A stretch of 62,677 nt of DNA from Chlamydiota bacterium (GCA_013286645.1 JABDFJ010000006.1:1-62677); one strand, 5' to 3'. Positions 19,001-27,125 are shown, numbered from the stretch's first letter. The notes: generated by a model from the sequence alone, not told the origin. Translations and numbers: made by a program.

Positions 19001-19565
19001 CCGCGCGCTGCAGCACACGCATGGCCACATGGCTAGTGCGCATGTGCTCTGTGAGGCGATGGGTCATTGAATACCCGAGAATAATGCAACTCGCAGCAAA
19101 TTTGGCGATATCGCTCTGCGTTTTCTGTGCTTCATCTTTAGGAGAGGCAATCAAATAGTGGCTGAGGCCCACTAGAAGATAGGGTGAGACGGCTTCAACA
19201 AGCGAAGAGACGCTTGCTTGTTTTAACTTATCAATGAAAGCATTTATACAAAAAATATCGGCGAAAGAGCCGCCTAAACTAGAAAACCGAGCATAAACAC
19301 TGTGTCCTAAATTCATCACGCCTTGTTGGGCCGCGGCCAAGGCATCGGTAATGGGCTTCATCCTTTGCGGATCATTTTCAACTGCATGCAGCAATGACGC
19401 TGGAACTCGAACGGCTGTATCTGGAGCACGCCCTACAGACGAAAAGTCAAAAACATGCCTTAGCCGCTCAAAACTTCTCCAATGAGAAGCCTTAGAAGCG
19501 CTCGATGGCAAGGCCACACTCGCGTTTAGTTGACAATTTTCGTTTACGCGAGCTACTGGAGTCAT
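15963..19565 (-). CDS. divergent P-type ATPase
   Basis: This 1200-residue protein has the phosphorylation motif SDKTGTVTE near residue 637, MITGDTKNAARMIAAKLF in the P domain, and the hinge NGDGCNDLHMLKAAHIAIGD. The actuator domain (about residues 375-500) reads DGIKINHVYRSQLQVGDLV, with LNGESKPV where LTGES is normal. M4 is probably LIPLTSDVVLEL. Hydrophobic segments occur at about 125-250 and, at the C-terminus, about 1080-1180. The first 350 residues are unlike ordinary transporters, and the nucleotide domain has a Gln-rich coiled insertion. The transported ion cannot be read. It begins at ATG 19565 and ends inside the convergent hydrolase gene. Confidence 0.82.
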   Translation of the reverse strand: MTPVARVNENCQLNASVALPSSASKASHWRSFERLRHVFDFSSVGRAPDTAVRVPASLLHAVENDPQRMKPITDALAAAQQGVMNLGHSVYARFSSLGGSFADIFCINAFIDKLKQASVSSLVEAVSPYLLVGLSHYLIASPKDEAQKTQSDIAKFAASCIILGYSMTHRLTEHMRTSHVAMRVLQRAASIWSLINMHVIGYNTGYAAADRFLVPLQADNLITDDTKNSLNLLSGIIATSAVLPKIMLLIAQVINQQLLKKDSLAGIGTQSSRSANIPNGLTSEVNLALQLDDHLLHQLSDAARLFQYLIVTLNVLKDVDIPDPSAAVSIKKDSGDLFVKKTRNVWLLTAESFLKAKNDISSRLSKIAKDSEINRQQYTVVRDGIKINHVYRSQLQVGDLVSLEDASSSVYDPVAETTRTKATLSGYLVQLGGAATSKQVAINLAELNGESKPVILAPSRQAKAKTDCVPMDLHTVANTGAIFPGTEFLSFDNGNPVATAENLYLQIAATHQQEHVGETKIPISAQQITDLKTQLIKGVLAISALATAALMKKHTGTSDFTKLVQYYGTEFLDKFTQVFVEAQTLIPLTSDVVLELTNSELLRNLNQKLDDKILLNNALCMADVFEPLHKRNVRIYSDKTGTVTETFMHMRDIVCHDSIEARDRVLTAFATTFSDQKTEAEENEIRRYYTAEKSVKIDSKYVVGQLDQLEKTISKASQETVRFITKRVGLFTDFGGQFTIREQEGKPPVLVFCGAPKAEDGGEKKFYATKLLEAHQAYEQQQQQLGDQQARQDSLTRDWSIAEMPLTAETHQALLEAIEQKDPDESRRLIKALLNEFTKGFEYLGTFQIDNPIKPGAREAIQKWNQAGIGFMMITGDTKNAARMIAAKLFPDRKEHIFDSDELQSIPLWEELDLLHSTVILTDTKPKTMELLDQLEALGDKKPNIIFCQMKDVDKKNLVVHAKEKGKFVIANGDGCNDLHMLKAAHIAIGDAARDGSFARDVQEASTFTDTQLRQLMKAPGQSLYQLLDLHEGKNSTFLQHFAPLANTQPKVITSLLGKPLKSVAVPRALGRFTKEIPGQFGVLLGYDAAFLAAAYQANIATAHTPLVDSAINKSKLPWITLASAAGIAAAQSIYCYHYQDQQVTTGFMLLGNLAASIGCLALFLAPPGYAPKKPSTESVQERNLCSISAESPACSISLL

Positions 19566-19842
19566 AGTTACCTTTTAAATAAAAAAATAATTTTTACTTA
19601 AAAAGATATAACAAAACATAACAAAAAGCAAGAAAACGAGCGTCGATTGATTTCAAAAAAGGAATATTGTACGACTTATATCTTCACTAAACACCACATC
19701 AGTCATGATTAAGAGGTGGTCTGATGCTTTTGCATCTCCAATAGGATCTGTGCAATGAGATCAAAATTTAATGCTCAACGAAAGCATGTATGGCCCTTCT
19801 TATGAAATTATCGCGACAGATTTGTCAATCAAAGAGCTTAGA
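19566..19842. other. gap without recognised gene
   Basis: About 280 bp upstream of the P-type ATPase gene. It is AT-rich near 19570-19625 (probable promoter for the minus-strand ATPase). The rest has no convincing ORF or repeat; it may be decayed coding DNA. Confidence 0.4.
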
Positions 19843-19899
19843 AAAACAAAATGGGGAGCTCGTATCAAAACACTCTAGCCCCTACGCTCGAAGCTCCCC
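19843..19899 (-). terminator. terminator-like hairpin after the UPF0158-like gene
   Basis: On the minus strand GGGGAGCT (complement of 19892-19899) pairs with AGCTCCCC (complement of 19853-19860) across a 31-base loop, then ATTTTGTTTTTC follows. It lies 30 bp after the stop at 19930. Confidence 0.6.
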
Positions 19900-19929
19900 A
19901 TAGGTAATTATGCCTTTGGTTCTATAAAG

Positions 19930-20145
19930 TTAATGATCATCACATCGAGGGGAATCATGATATGTTAAGCCATAGTATTTGCAAAACTCGATCGCAATCT
20001 CTTTCAAACGCTCTTCTCGGAATTGATACCATTTGTTTTCGACATGGTGACAGTGAATGGCCGTTTTAAATCTGCCAAATGCTCCTTTCCCCTGAATAGC
20101 ATACAAAAGATCGTCGATCTCATTCAGATCAACTAGTAGTTTCAT
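19930..20145 (-). CDS. short UPF0158-like protein, probable C-terminal remnant
   Basis: This 71-residue protein (KGAFGRFKTAIHCHHVENKWYQ, then FREERLKEIAIEFCKYYGL) matches the C-terminal half of UPF0158-family proteins (G+xPFRRFKD...WF.FKDERL). Typical members are about 150-160 residues, so the N-terminal half is missing. It starts with an ATG 18 bp after the SDR gene and may be co-transcribed with it. Function unknown in the family. It may be a trimmed gene rather than a functional full-length one. Confidence 0.6.
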   Translation of the reverse strand: MKLLVDLNEIDDLLYAIQGKGAFGRFKTAIHCHHVENKWYQFREERLKEIAIEFCKYYGLTYHDSPRCDDH

Positions 20146-20163
20146 CGTGTATTTTGCTCCAAT

Positions 20164-21012
20164 TTATTTACGCTGAAACAATTCTGGAGAAATAGGAATC
20201 ATTCCAGCCTCAAGGGGAAGAAATAGCGTTTGCACTAAAGGAGATTGAGGATCGACAGCATAATGAGAGAAGTCAGTTGTGCCATTATCTCTGAGTAACT
20301 GTTCATCAATAAAAAATTCACCAGAACACTCTCGGAAAGTTTGAAGAGAAAGTGCATAGGCTGCATCTGCCATAATCAATGGATAACGACTTCCAGCATA
20401 GACTTCCGGCAATAAATAATCTTTTAATCTTTGTGTGGCGATATTTGTTCGAGGCCAAAGAGAATTGACCGCAATACCTACTTTACGAAAGCTTGCAGCC
20501 ATTCCAATCGTACATAGACTCATTCCATATTTGCCCAAGGCGAAAGATAGATGATCCCTCAACCACTGTTCTTCAAAATTGAGAGGGGGAGCTATATTAA
20601 TAATATGAGGATTTTGAGCTTTCTGCAGGTAAGGAAAGCAAGCCTTTGAGAGAAAAAAGGCTGCCCGAACGCTAGTGGACATAATGAGATCAAATTGCTC
20701 AGGCGTTGTGTGAAAGGTATCATTGAAACAGGGCGCGCTGGTGTTATTGATTAAGATATCAATCCCTCCAAAATGAGTTATGGTTTTGTTAACGAGGTTC
20801 TCCAACTCATCGGAGTTGCGCACATCTGTATCACACCCTAAGGGAGTCCCCCCTGCTGCAGCAATCCCATCTATTGTCTCTTGTATCTGAGACGGCTGGT
20901 CTTTTGAAGCAATAACAACATTTGCTCCATCAGAGGCAAAGCGGTAGGCGACTGCCTGTCCAATTCCCTGTCCAGCTCCCGTAATAAGAACTGTTTTTTT
21001 ACTATTTTTCAC
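20164..21012 (-). CDS. HSDL2-like short-chain dehydrogenase lacking catalytic Ser and Tyr
   Basis: This 282-residue SDR has the nucleotide-binding motif TGAGQGIGQAVA, the Asp of CDTDVRN and NNTSAP (family NNAG-like). The region INIAPPLNF...HLSFALGKYGMSL aligns with hydroxysteroid dehydrogenase-like protein 2, where the family has SPPLN and YxxxK. Here the catalytic Ser position is Ala and the Tyr position is Phe, while the Lys is kept, so oxidoreductase activity is doubtful. A GTG at 21012, or TTG at 21015, follows a GAGG site; no ATG fits. It lies 12 bp after the SnoaL-like gene. Confidence 0.8.
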   Translation of the reverse strand: MKNSKKTVLITGAGQGIGQAVAYRFASDGANVVIASKDQPSQIQETIDGIAAAGGTPLGCDTDVRNSDELENLVNKTITHFGGIDILINNTSAPCFNDTFHTTPEQFDLIMSTSVRAAFFLSKACFPYLQKAQNPHIINIAPPLNFEEQWLRDHLSFALGKYGMSLCTIGMAASFRKVGIAVNSLWPRTNIATQRLKDYLLPEVYAGSRYPLIMADAAYALSLQTFRECSGEFFIDEQLLRDNGTTDFSHYAVDPQSPLVQTLFLPLEAGMIPISPELFQRK

Positions 21013-21024
21013 CAATCACCTCAT

Positions 21025-21411
21025 TTATGAGTCTATTATATTGTGGACTTCATTAATTTCATAAATTTGACAATTTTGATCGAATTTTAAAATCACAAAT
21101 ACCAACAACTGACCTTCCTTCTCAGTAGTGAGCTCGTAGCGTATGACTGCGGAATTAGAATCTGGTGCAGCGAACACTTCTAGGGGATGTATGAACCATG
21201 ATCCAAGCCACTCTTTGCCAGATTTCAGTTGATCTGCGAAATGTGACTTCTGCTCAAAAAGAATTTTTCCATTTCGAACTTTTTTACAAGTGTGAGCACA
21301 TAGTTTGGAAATGTTTTCGGGATCATATTTATTATGAGGATCTCCGATCTTGCTCAACACGTCAAGATACTGATTGGCAGCGTGCATGATGTTTTCGTTT
21401 TTATCCGACAT
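21025..21411 (-). CDS. SnoaL/NTF2-like small protein
   Basis: This 128-residue protein begins MSDKNENIMHAANQYLDVL, then reads FIHPLEVFAAPDSNSAVIRYEL and LLVFVILKFDQNCQIYEINE, a helix-plus-curved-sheet pattern typical of the SnoaL/NTF2 fold. Such proteins act as cyclases, isomerases or binding modules; none can be assigned. ATG 21411 is preferred to a longer TTG frame. It lies directly upstream of the SDR gene and follows a 35-codon ORF. Confidence 0.55.
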   Translation of the reverse strand: MSDKNENIMHAANQYLDVLSKIGDPHNKYDPENISKLCAHTCKKVRNGKILFEQKSHFADQLKSGKEWLGSWFIHPLEVFAAPDSNSAVIRYELTTEKEGQLLVFVILKFDQNCQIYEINEVHNIIDS

Positions 21412-21419
21412 AAGTTCCG

Positions 21420-21527
21420 TCACTTGGTTTTGATATGTGAAAAAGTATCTTGGATAGCCGATACGGCTACACTTAACGACTCTTTTGCATAAGCAGAAGC
21501 ACTCCAAAAACAAGAAACTTTATTCAT
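21420..21527 (-). CDS. possible 35-residue small ORF upstream of the SnoaL-like gene
   Basis: ATG 21527 opens a 35-codon frame starting MNKVSCFWSASAYAKESLS and ending with TGA eight bases before the next start codon. A TGAGG ribosome-binding site lies at the right distance, better than that of the next gene. It could be a leader peptide or a decayed N-terminus. No homologue is recognised. Confidence 0.35.
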   Translation of the reverse strand: MNKVSCFWSASAYAKESLSVAVSAIQDTFSHIKTK

Positions 21528-21803
21528 AATAACCTCAATGCATCTTGATCAAAAGATCTTTACCCCGTGATTGCGCCCTAATCTCGCCTTTAGATTGATT
21601 CTAGCAATAGCAAACAATAGCAAATACTTATTGAACGACAATAATTAAACACATTATAATAACAATTAATAATTAATTTTTTATATGCAAAACAAACCCA
21701 CAAATTAGCCATAAGATTTTTTAGCAAGGGATTCCTGAATCCAACCCAATTTTGCAGCCATAGGTTATAATATGCTTTATGAAAGTACAACAAAAGGTAT
21801 TTT
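21528..21803. other. AT-rich divergent intergenic region
   Basis: About 275 bp between the minus-strand small-ORF/SDR unit and the plus-strand 791-residue gene. It is very AT-rich (TTAATAATTAATTTTTTATA near 21668) and must hold both promoters. No inverted word array was seen, unlike most gaps in this window. Confidence 0.4.
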
Positions 21804-24179
21804 ATGCCTTTAGAAAATTCTCTCACTTCTACATACAGCACTCAAATCGCTTATCAACAAGCATTAAACACAATCAGTGAAACCGAAAATAAGCCCTTAA
21901 TGATCAAAGACGATGGATCAGTACATCATGCTGGGACATTGCGCCAATTTTGGGAAAGCTTCAAAGGATTAATAGGCCTAACCGATCATACTGAGCGCAA
22001 ATATGTTGCTACCCGCTTAAAGGATTTTTTGGAATATGGAAACCAAAAACATTGGCTTACTGAAGCAGGTGCTATTGTTAAAATCGAAAGAATTAAGACT
22101 ATCCTTCAAATTAATCAAAATACCGAAAACGAAGCAAAACCATTACGAGAACTAACAGATTGTATTGCCAACATATCGAGTAAAGTCTCAGCCCAACACT
22201 CCACTGAACAAATCCCTAATGCAGGATTAACTCAACGAAATATTACTCCTGTCCTAGCTAATGCACCTGGCGAAACTGTAATGCCATCATCACCCAATGA
22301 GGAGACCACAGCAACAGCTGCGATTGCTCCTCCTTTGCTACCATTAACAATAGTTCCAACGTCACAAGAAGATGCTCAGTCTTCGATTACTCTTTTTTCA
22401 GAGAGTGCAACACCTTTAGCTATTCCAATTAAGGAAGAGCATTACTCTGCCGTTATTCAAGAGCCTCTTACTAGTACAAAACAAGGGCTGCCTGCAGAAA
22501 ATGAAAGGAAAGCCAAAAGAAGCATATTCACAATCAAGAATTTGGCAAAGATTACCTTATTCGCAGCACTCACCTTCTCAGCAAGAGTTGCATTTTTCTC
22601 GAACTCACGCTTTGGTAATACTAGTAGCGGTTTAGCAAATCTAACTGATCCTGATCTGAATTTATTAAATCCTAATCTTGACGGAATAGGAGAGACTCAC
22701 ACTTTTACTGATTTAACAAATCTCAAAATAGGCGTTCCGGATGTCTCAACGACAGTTGAACCTCCTTTAAAATACCCCTCCGTTGAAGAAATACTAAAAC
22801 AAATTCGTCAAAATGAAAAGAACGTTGCTATTATATTGACCAATCATTTACCAAATTGGGAAGGGAGTCTCTCACGCTCTCCTCTCGAGACAAATCTAAT
22901 CTTAAAGATAAACGAGAATCATCCTGAAATTATAGGGGATATTCTAAATATCTGTTTTAGGGAAGATCCATTACTCGTAAAAGCCATTACTCAGATAATT
23001 AGCGATCGCCTGGTAGGGAAAACTCTCCAAGAAGAGACTATTTTACCTAATGAACGATTAGGTAAAATTACAAGATCTTTGGAAACGGCAAAAATCGAAG
23101 ATTTGCATCAAATTGCCCTCTTAGTTGCCTCAAACTGGATTAAAAGTAATAGCCAAGAGTCTCAACAAGCAAGTTTTGAAATACTAGAAAAATTGGTTAA
23201 AGTTGATTCTTTGCGTAGGGATATTTATGATATAGCAATACGATCTGTAGTGATAAATAGAGACTCCTTAAAAATTAGTAAAAAAGAAATTACCACTATT
23301 TCTATTATTGAATTGCTCTGGGCTAAAGGTTTCGATTATTCCAATGGAAGAAAAGGTTTGGATGATTCGAAAGACAATAAACAACTTATTGCAGATTCTA
23401 AAGGTGGGATAATAACCCTTTTACTCGCCAATGCTGCCAAGAGAATAAATCTTTCAGCATCTCTGCCCAAAGAACTTGTTGAAGACGTGCTAATACAAGT
23501 GTTTGTAAACGGCAAAAATAGAAATCTCTTAGTTTCTTATTTTGATCATTGTATACGTAATAACTCCTCAGAAGAATTTATCGCCAAGCAATCATCTGAA
23601 AGCATAGAATATCTAAGACAATACATCGAATTCTTCGACGTGAACGACAGATCTAAACTTCACGAACATGTGCAAAATGTCCTATTATTTCTTGGAATAT
23701 CGGATGGTTTTGAACAAAACTTGTCAACAATACTCAATAGCCTATTCATAGCCGAACTCAACGACAAAGAATCTCATGAAACACTCAAAATGTTTTTTGT
23801 GGATTATCTCCAAAATGAACGATATGAAATTCGAGAAGAACTTTTTGAGGACGTAAAAAAATTCAGCCATGTTAGTTATTCAACACTCCTAGATATAGCT
23901 CTTAAACGCATTAACGATCGCGTAGGATCACAACTTTTGATATTAGTATTAGAGGAAGGATTTGGCGTCTCTGAGTCAGAAACGCTAGCAAAGCAGTTGA
24001 TAATGAATGATAGGATGGAAGACCGACTTACTGCACTACGGCTATATAAAGTACTGGTGGATAAAGGATATAGTTATAGACAGGCTGAAGAAGCTGTTTT
24101 GATTGGTTGGAAGTCTTCTAGTGATAAGGAGCTCCAGCTTGCAAATGATCTGAAAAAATCCCTATCAGCTAAGCAATAA
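21804..24179 (+). CDS. large hypothetical protein with one membrane segment, possible effector
   Basis: This 791-residue protein is not of a recognised family. Residues 1-120 are helical (TLRQFWESFKGLIGLTDHTE); 130-240 are a Pro/Thr/Ser-rich linker (IAPPLLPLTIVPTSQEDAQ). Near residues 244-270 there is a basic then hydrophobic stretch (KNLAKITLFAALTFSARVAF), probably a transmembrane helix. Residues about 320-790 are all-helical, with repeated 30-40-residue units resembling HEAT-like repeats (for example LQNERYEIREELFEDVKKF). The codon use and AT-rich flank differ somewhat from the housekeeping genes. A host-interaction role is conjecture. Confidence 0.65.
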   Translation: MPLENSLTSTYSTQIAYQQALNTISETENKPLMIKDDGSVHHAGTLRQFWESFKGLIGLTDHTERKYVATRLKDFLEYGNQKHWLTEAGAIVKIERIKTILQINQNTENEAKPLRELTDCIANISSKVSAQHSTEQIPNAGLTQRNITPVLANAPGETVMPSSPNEETTATAAIAPPLLPLTIVPTSQEDAQSSITLFSESATPLAIPIKEEHYSAVIQEPLTSTKQGLPAENERKAKRSIFTIKNLAKITLFAALTFSARVAFFSNSRFGNTSSGLANLTDPDLNLLNPNLDGIGETHTFTDLTNLKIGVPDVSTTVEPPLKYPSVEEILKQIRQNEKNVAIILTNHLPNWEGSLSRSPLETNLILKINENHPEIIGDILNICFREDPLLVKAITQIISDRLVGKTLQEETILPNERLGKITRSLETAKIEDLHQIALLVASNWIKSNSQESQQASFEILEKLVKVDSLRRDIYDIAIRSVVINRDSLKISKKEITTISIIELLWAKGFDYSNGRKGLDDSKDNKQLIADSKGGIITLLLANAAKRINLSASLPKELVEDVLIQVFVNGKNRNLLVSYFDHCIRNNSSEEFIAKQSSESIEYLRQYIEFFDVNDRSKLHEHVQNVLLFLGISDGFEQNLSTILNSLFIAELNDKESHETLKMFFVDYLQNERYEIREELFEDVKKFSHVSYSTLLDIALKRINDRVGSQLLILVLEEGFGVSESETLAKQLIMNDRMEDRLTALRLYKVLVDKGYSYRQAEEAVLIGWKSSSDKELQLANDLKKSLSAKQ

Positions 24180-24196
24180 TGGCAATTTTAAGGGAT

Positions 24197-24391
24197 TTAA
24201 AAAGGTAACGGCTCGTCATTGTAATCATCTGACCATGATTGTTCTCTGCCATCTGTTGACGGTTCTTGAAAGAATGCAACATATTCATCACCATCTATAT
24301 CATCGAGTCCATACTCAGGGGAATATTCTTCGCCAAAATAATTCCGTACACACAGGTATAGATCGCGTTTATGCTGCCTTAACCATTTCAT
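24197..24391 (-). CDS. possible small acidic protein
   Basis: A 64-codon minus-strand frame begins MKWLRQHKRDLYLCVRNYFG and ends in an acidic tail (DGREQSWSDDYNDEPLPF). It overlaps a competing plus-strand frame (24235-24519), so at most one is probably real. No family is recognised and there is no clear Shine-Dalgarno. Confidence 0.25.
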   Translation of the reverse strand: MKWLRQHKRDLYLCVRNYFGEEYSPEYGLDDIDGDEYVAFFQEPSTDGREQSWSDDYNDEPLPF

Positions 24392-24519
24392 ACGCCGTCA
24401 ATAAGACGCAGTTTTTAAAAGAAGCCAATGTACCTCGTTCCACGATGGATAATTTTTTTAAAAAACGTAATCCGACAATAAAAACTTTAGCAAAGATTAT
24501 GCACGCTTCAGCCCATTAA
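24235..24519 (+). CDS. possible remnant of a helix-turn-helix protein
   Basis: The last 40 residues of this 94-codon frame read like a helix-turn-helix: KTQFLKEANVPRSTMDNFFK then NPTIKTLAKIMHASAH. This is the pattern of small Xre/Cro-type antitoxins or phage repressors. The first half looks non-coding, and a minus-strand frame overlaps it. I regard it as a decayed regulator or antitoxin fragment of which only about 24380-24519 is meaningful. Confidence 0.3.
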   Translation: MIVLCHLLTVLERMQHIHHHLYHRVHTQGNILRQNNSVHTGIDRVYAALTISYAVNKTQFLKEANVPRSTMDNFFKKRNPTIKTLAKIMHASAH

Positions 24520-24682
24520 TAATGAAATAAACTATGAGACCATCAATTGACACTAGCTAGTTTGAAAGGTAGAATCGCGCAAATCCATGCAAACTTTGCG
24601 AAAGATAAGGATTAGTTTTTAGGATTGGGGGCAAATAAGGGAAAAGGGAGTCCAGAGGGCCTTGCGGCCCTTTGGTGGGGGT
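24520..24682. other. tRNA downstream region with second GGCC hairpin
   Basis: No ORF is supported. AGGGCCTTGCGGCCCT (about 24657-24672) forms a second short GC-rich hairpin beyond the tRNA terminator. The rest is unremarkable. Confidence 0.4.
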
Positions 24683-24707
24683 TTTTAGGGGGCAAGGCCC
24701 CCTAAAA
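24683..24707 (-). terminator. terminator of the tRNA-Phe gene
   Basis: AGGGGGC pairs with GCCCCCT around a three-base loop, with an A/T-rich flank, directly after the tRNA 3' end on the minus strand. Confidence 0.7.
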
Positions 24708-24780
<73 letters not shown>

Positions 24781-24886
24781 GGAAATGCTTCTTCAACATG
24801 CAATCAAGTGATTACACAAGTTTGCTTAAGAAAGAAATGACGAAGATACGCCATTCCTTTATTTTAGCGCAATCACAATTTCATTT

Positions 24887-25046
24887 TGACAGTAGTTCCC
24901 ACTAAAAAATGATGTTGGCTGAGCGAGGGGCGTCAGCAAGCTTGGTTTGCGACGAGTTCGTAGCCAAAGCTACAAATGAGGAGCAAAACAAGCTTGCTGA
25001 TGTTCCGCAGCCAGCCAACACCGTTTTTTAGGGGGAATTACTGTCA
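24887..25046. repeat. 160-bp palindrome ending at the Tsp stop codon
   Basis: The outer arms are TGACAGTAGTTCCC and GGGGGAATTACTGTCA. Inside are CTAAAAAATGATGTTGGCTG against CAGCCAGCCAACACCGTTTT, then GTCAGCAAGCTTG against CAAGCTTGCTGATG, with a loop near 24946-24988. The right end includes the TGA of the protease gene, so this may act as its terminator. No coding content. Confidence 0.8.
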
Positions 25047-27125
25047 TTTTGGTGCATATTGCATTGTAGCACCATCGGCTGTCTGGCTATTGTTATCATG
25101 TAGATGCGTTTTTGTTTCAAGCACCACCATATCCTTCACGATATTAATCGCCTCAGCCATTTGCAGATCATCTTCACTATTTCTTAGCTGTTTCTTCCAA
25201 GCGGCAATTTCAACCTCTGATGAGGGGCCGTTAATATATAGCTGGTAGTCTTTATTGTTGTTTATGCGAGCAGCGCTATTTTGTTTTAGGGTTGGCAGCA
25301 TATTGCGCCATTTATCGATCTTACGCTGTATGGTGGGGGTGTAATAATGCATGTACCACGATTTCAAGTTGGGGGCTATATCCTCCAAGGTATCGTTATA
25401 CTCGGGAGGAATCGTGTCTTCTTTCAACGGATAGTCAAGGTATTCCTCACCGATATTCTCATGTGTAAACTGACTCGGAGCAACGATATCGGCTTTCACA
25501 CCTTGGATTTGAGGTGTCTTGCCTGATACAGTATAATATTTACCCACGGTCACCTTAAAATAGGTGGAAGCCTTATTTTCGGTGATTGTCTGACTTTGGA
25601 TGGTGCCTTTACCATAAGTATGCTCATCTCCCACAATGAGGGCCACACCATAGTCTTGCAAGGCTTGGGCGACGATTTCGGCCGCCGACGCTGTTGCTTT
25701 TGATGTCAAAATAATGAGAGGACCATCATAAGCCATTTTCCCTTCCATATCGCGGTAAAAGTGCTCTTCACCATTAAAGTATTTGGAGATGACAACGATC
25801 CCATTAGAGATGAAAAGTCCGGCCACTTTGACTGCTTGCGACAAAAATCCACCGCTATTTTCACGGAAATCTAAAATCAAACCGCGTAAATTACCTTGTT
25901 TATCCAATTCTTTAATAGCGGCGCGCATATCGGATTCACTCGAGACTCCATTTTCACTTTGGTAGAAGGAATCTAATTTGATTTTGCCGATGATGCCGGT
26001 GCCATATTTCTCAAAGCTAACTTGCACGCGGTCGTCATTGACGGCGATTTCCTGTCGCACCAATTCGACACGGATTGTTTTGTTCACTTTGGCGTTGTTT
26101 TCATCCACCGTTCGCTCTAGCACTAGTGTCGCTTTGGTCCCTACTTTGCCGCGAATAAGCTCCATGATTTCGGCAGGGGATTTATTTGCCACCTTTGTGC
26201 CATCAATTTCAATGAGGCGGTCGTTAATTTGGATCAAGCCGCTTTTAGCCGCTGGCCCTCCCTCTAGCATCTCTGAAACAACCAAACTCCCATCTTTGCG
26301 GGGCTGAAGGGTAATGCCGATGCCTTGCACCTCTTTTTCAAGACGTACGCGCATATCATTAGCTTCAGAAGCGTTCAGAATAGAGGTGTGGGCGTCAAGG
26401 CTATTGGAAAGCGCTTTTAAGACATGCATAGAAAAAGCATTTTCTTTTTCCACTTCATTCATCGGCTGTCCATTTTCTGTTAAGAATAGATATTGGTTTT
26501 CATGCTGCTTAGCTTGGCTTTCAAATATATTTAACAGTTGGTCTTGCCGATTTGCTACATTATCATTGCCATAGCGTTTACGTGCATTCGCCATGAATTG
26601 TTGCATCGAATCTTTGATGCGCGTGTTAAGTTCGCCCTCATTTGTTGCAAATGGGCGCTTCAAATCTGGGTCGCGCCAATCGTCGTTGCCATTCGTCGCA
26701 TGCTTCTCATTGGTCTGAAATAGCGAAGCTTTGTGATCACGTTCAAGTGCCATCCGCATTTGGCGTGCCCGTAAGATAGCTTTTTGAATGACATTATTTA
26801 GATCGGTATATTCAGGGAATTGTCCTTGCTTATATTGCTCCAAATAGCGCGTCACAGCAGCGTCACTGGGTTGCAAAAAAGGCTGTACTTCTTGTTGATA
26901 CAAATACAGACGATCGGGGTCAAATTGATCGATGTAAACTTTAAAGGAGTTTTTCAATATTGAAGCGGTCATTTCCTTTTTATCAACATGTTGGGCAAAG
27001 ATTTGCTTCATGACCACATTGATATCTTTGGTTTTCAGATGCTCCGGTTCGGCTGCTCCAAGCATCACACTCGCCACAGCAAAATAGAGGCATATCAGCC
27101 GACGACAAAAATTAGCTACCGACAT
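25044..27125 (-). CDS. tsp: tail-specific protease, S41 family
   Basis: This 693-residue protein has a signal peptide (LICLYFAVASVMLGAAEP), an N-terminal helical Tsp domain, a PDZ domain (LEKEVQGIGITLQPRKDGSL, GGPAAKSGLIQINDRLIEID) and an S41 peptidase core. The Ser of TSKATASAAEIVAQAL and the Lys of GDEHTYGKGTIQS form the Ser-Lys dyad. A C-terminal Tsp-type domain follows. It is a periplasmic processing protease, equivalent in layout to chlamydial Tsp (CT441). ATG 27125 has an AAGGAG site; the longer TTG frame is rejected. Confidence 0.92.
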   Translation of the reverse strand: MSVANFCRRLICLYFAVASVMLGAAEPEHLKTKDINVVMKQIFAQHVDKKEMTASILKNSFKVYIDQFDPDRLYLYQQEVQPFLQPSDAAVTRYLEQYKQGQFPEYTDLNNVIQKAILRARQMRMALERDHKASLFQTNEKHATNGNDDWRDPDLKRPFATNEGELNTRIKDSMQQFMANARKRYGNDNVANRQDQLLNIFESQAKQHENQYLFLTENGQPMNEVEKENAFSMHVLKALSNSLDAHTSILNASEANDMRVRLEKEVQGIGITLQPRKDGSLVVSEMLEGGPAAKSGLIQINDRLIEIDGTKVANKSPAEIMELIRGKVGTKATLVLERTVDENNAKVNKTIRVELVRQEIAVNDDRVQVSFEKYGTGIIGKIKLDSFYQSENGVSSESDMRAAIKELDKQGNLRGLILDFRENSGGFLSQAVKVAGLFISNGIVVISKYFNGEEHFYRDMEGKMAYDGPLIILTSKATASAAEIVAQALQDYGVALIVGDEHTYGKGTIQSQTITENKASTYFKVTVGKYYTVSGKTPQIQGVKADIVAPSQFTHENIGEEYLDYPLKEDTIPPEYNDTLEDIAPNLKSWYMHYYTPTIQRKIDKWRNMLPTLKQNSAARINNNKDYQLYINGPSSEVEIAAWKKQLRNSEDDLQMAEAINIVKDMVVLETKTHLHDNNSQTADGATMQYAPK

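Noticed and set aside
25044-27125. CPAF-type secreted protease
   Set aside because: The layout (Tsp N-domain, PDZ, Ser-Lys S41 core, C-terminal Tsp domain) fits Tsp rather than CPAF.
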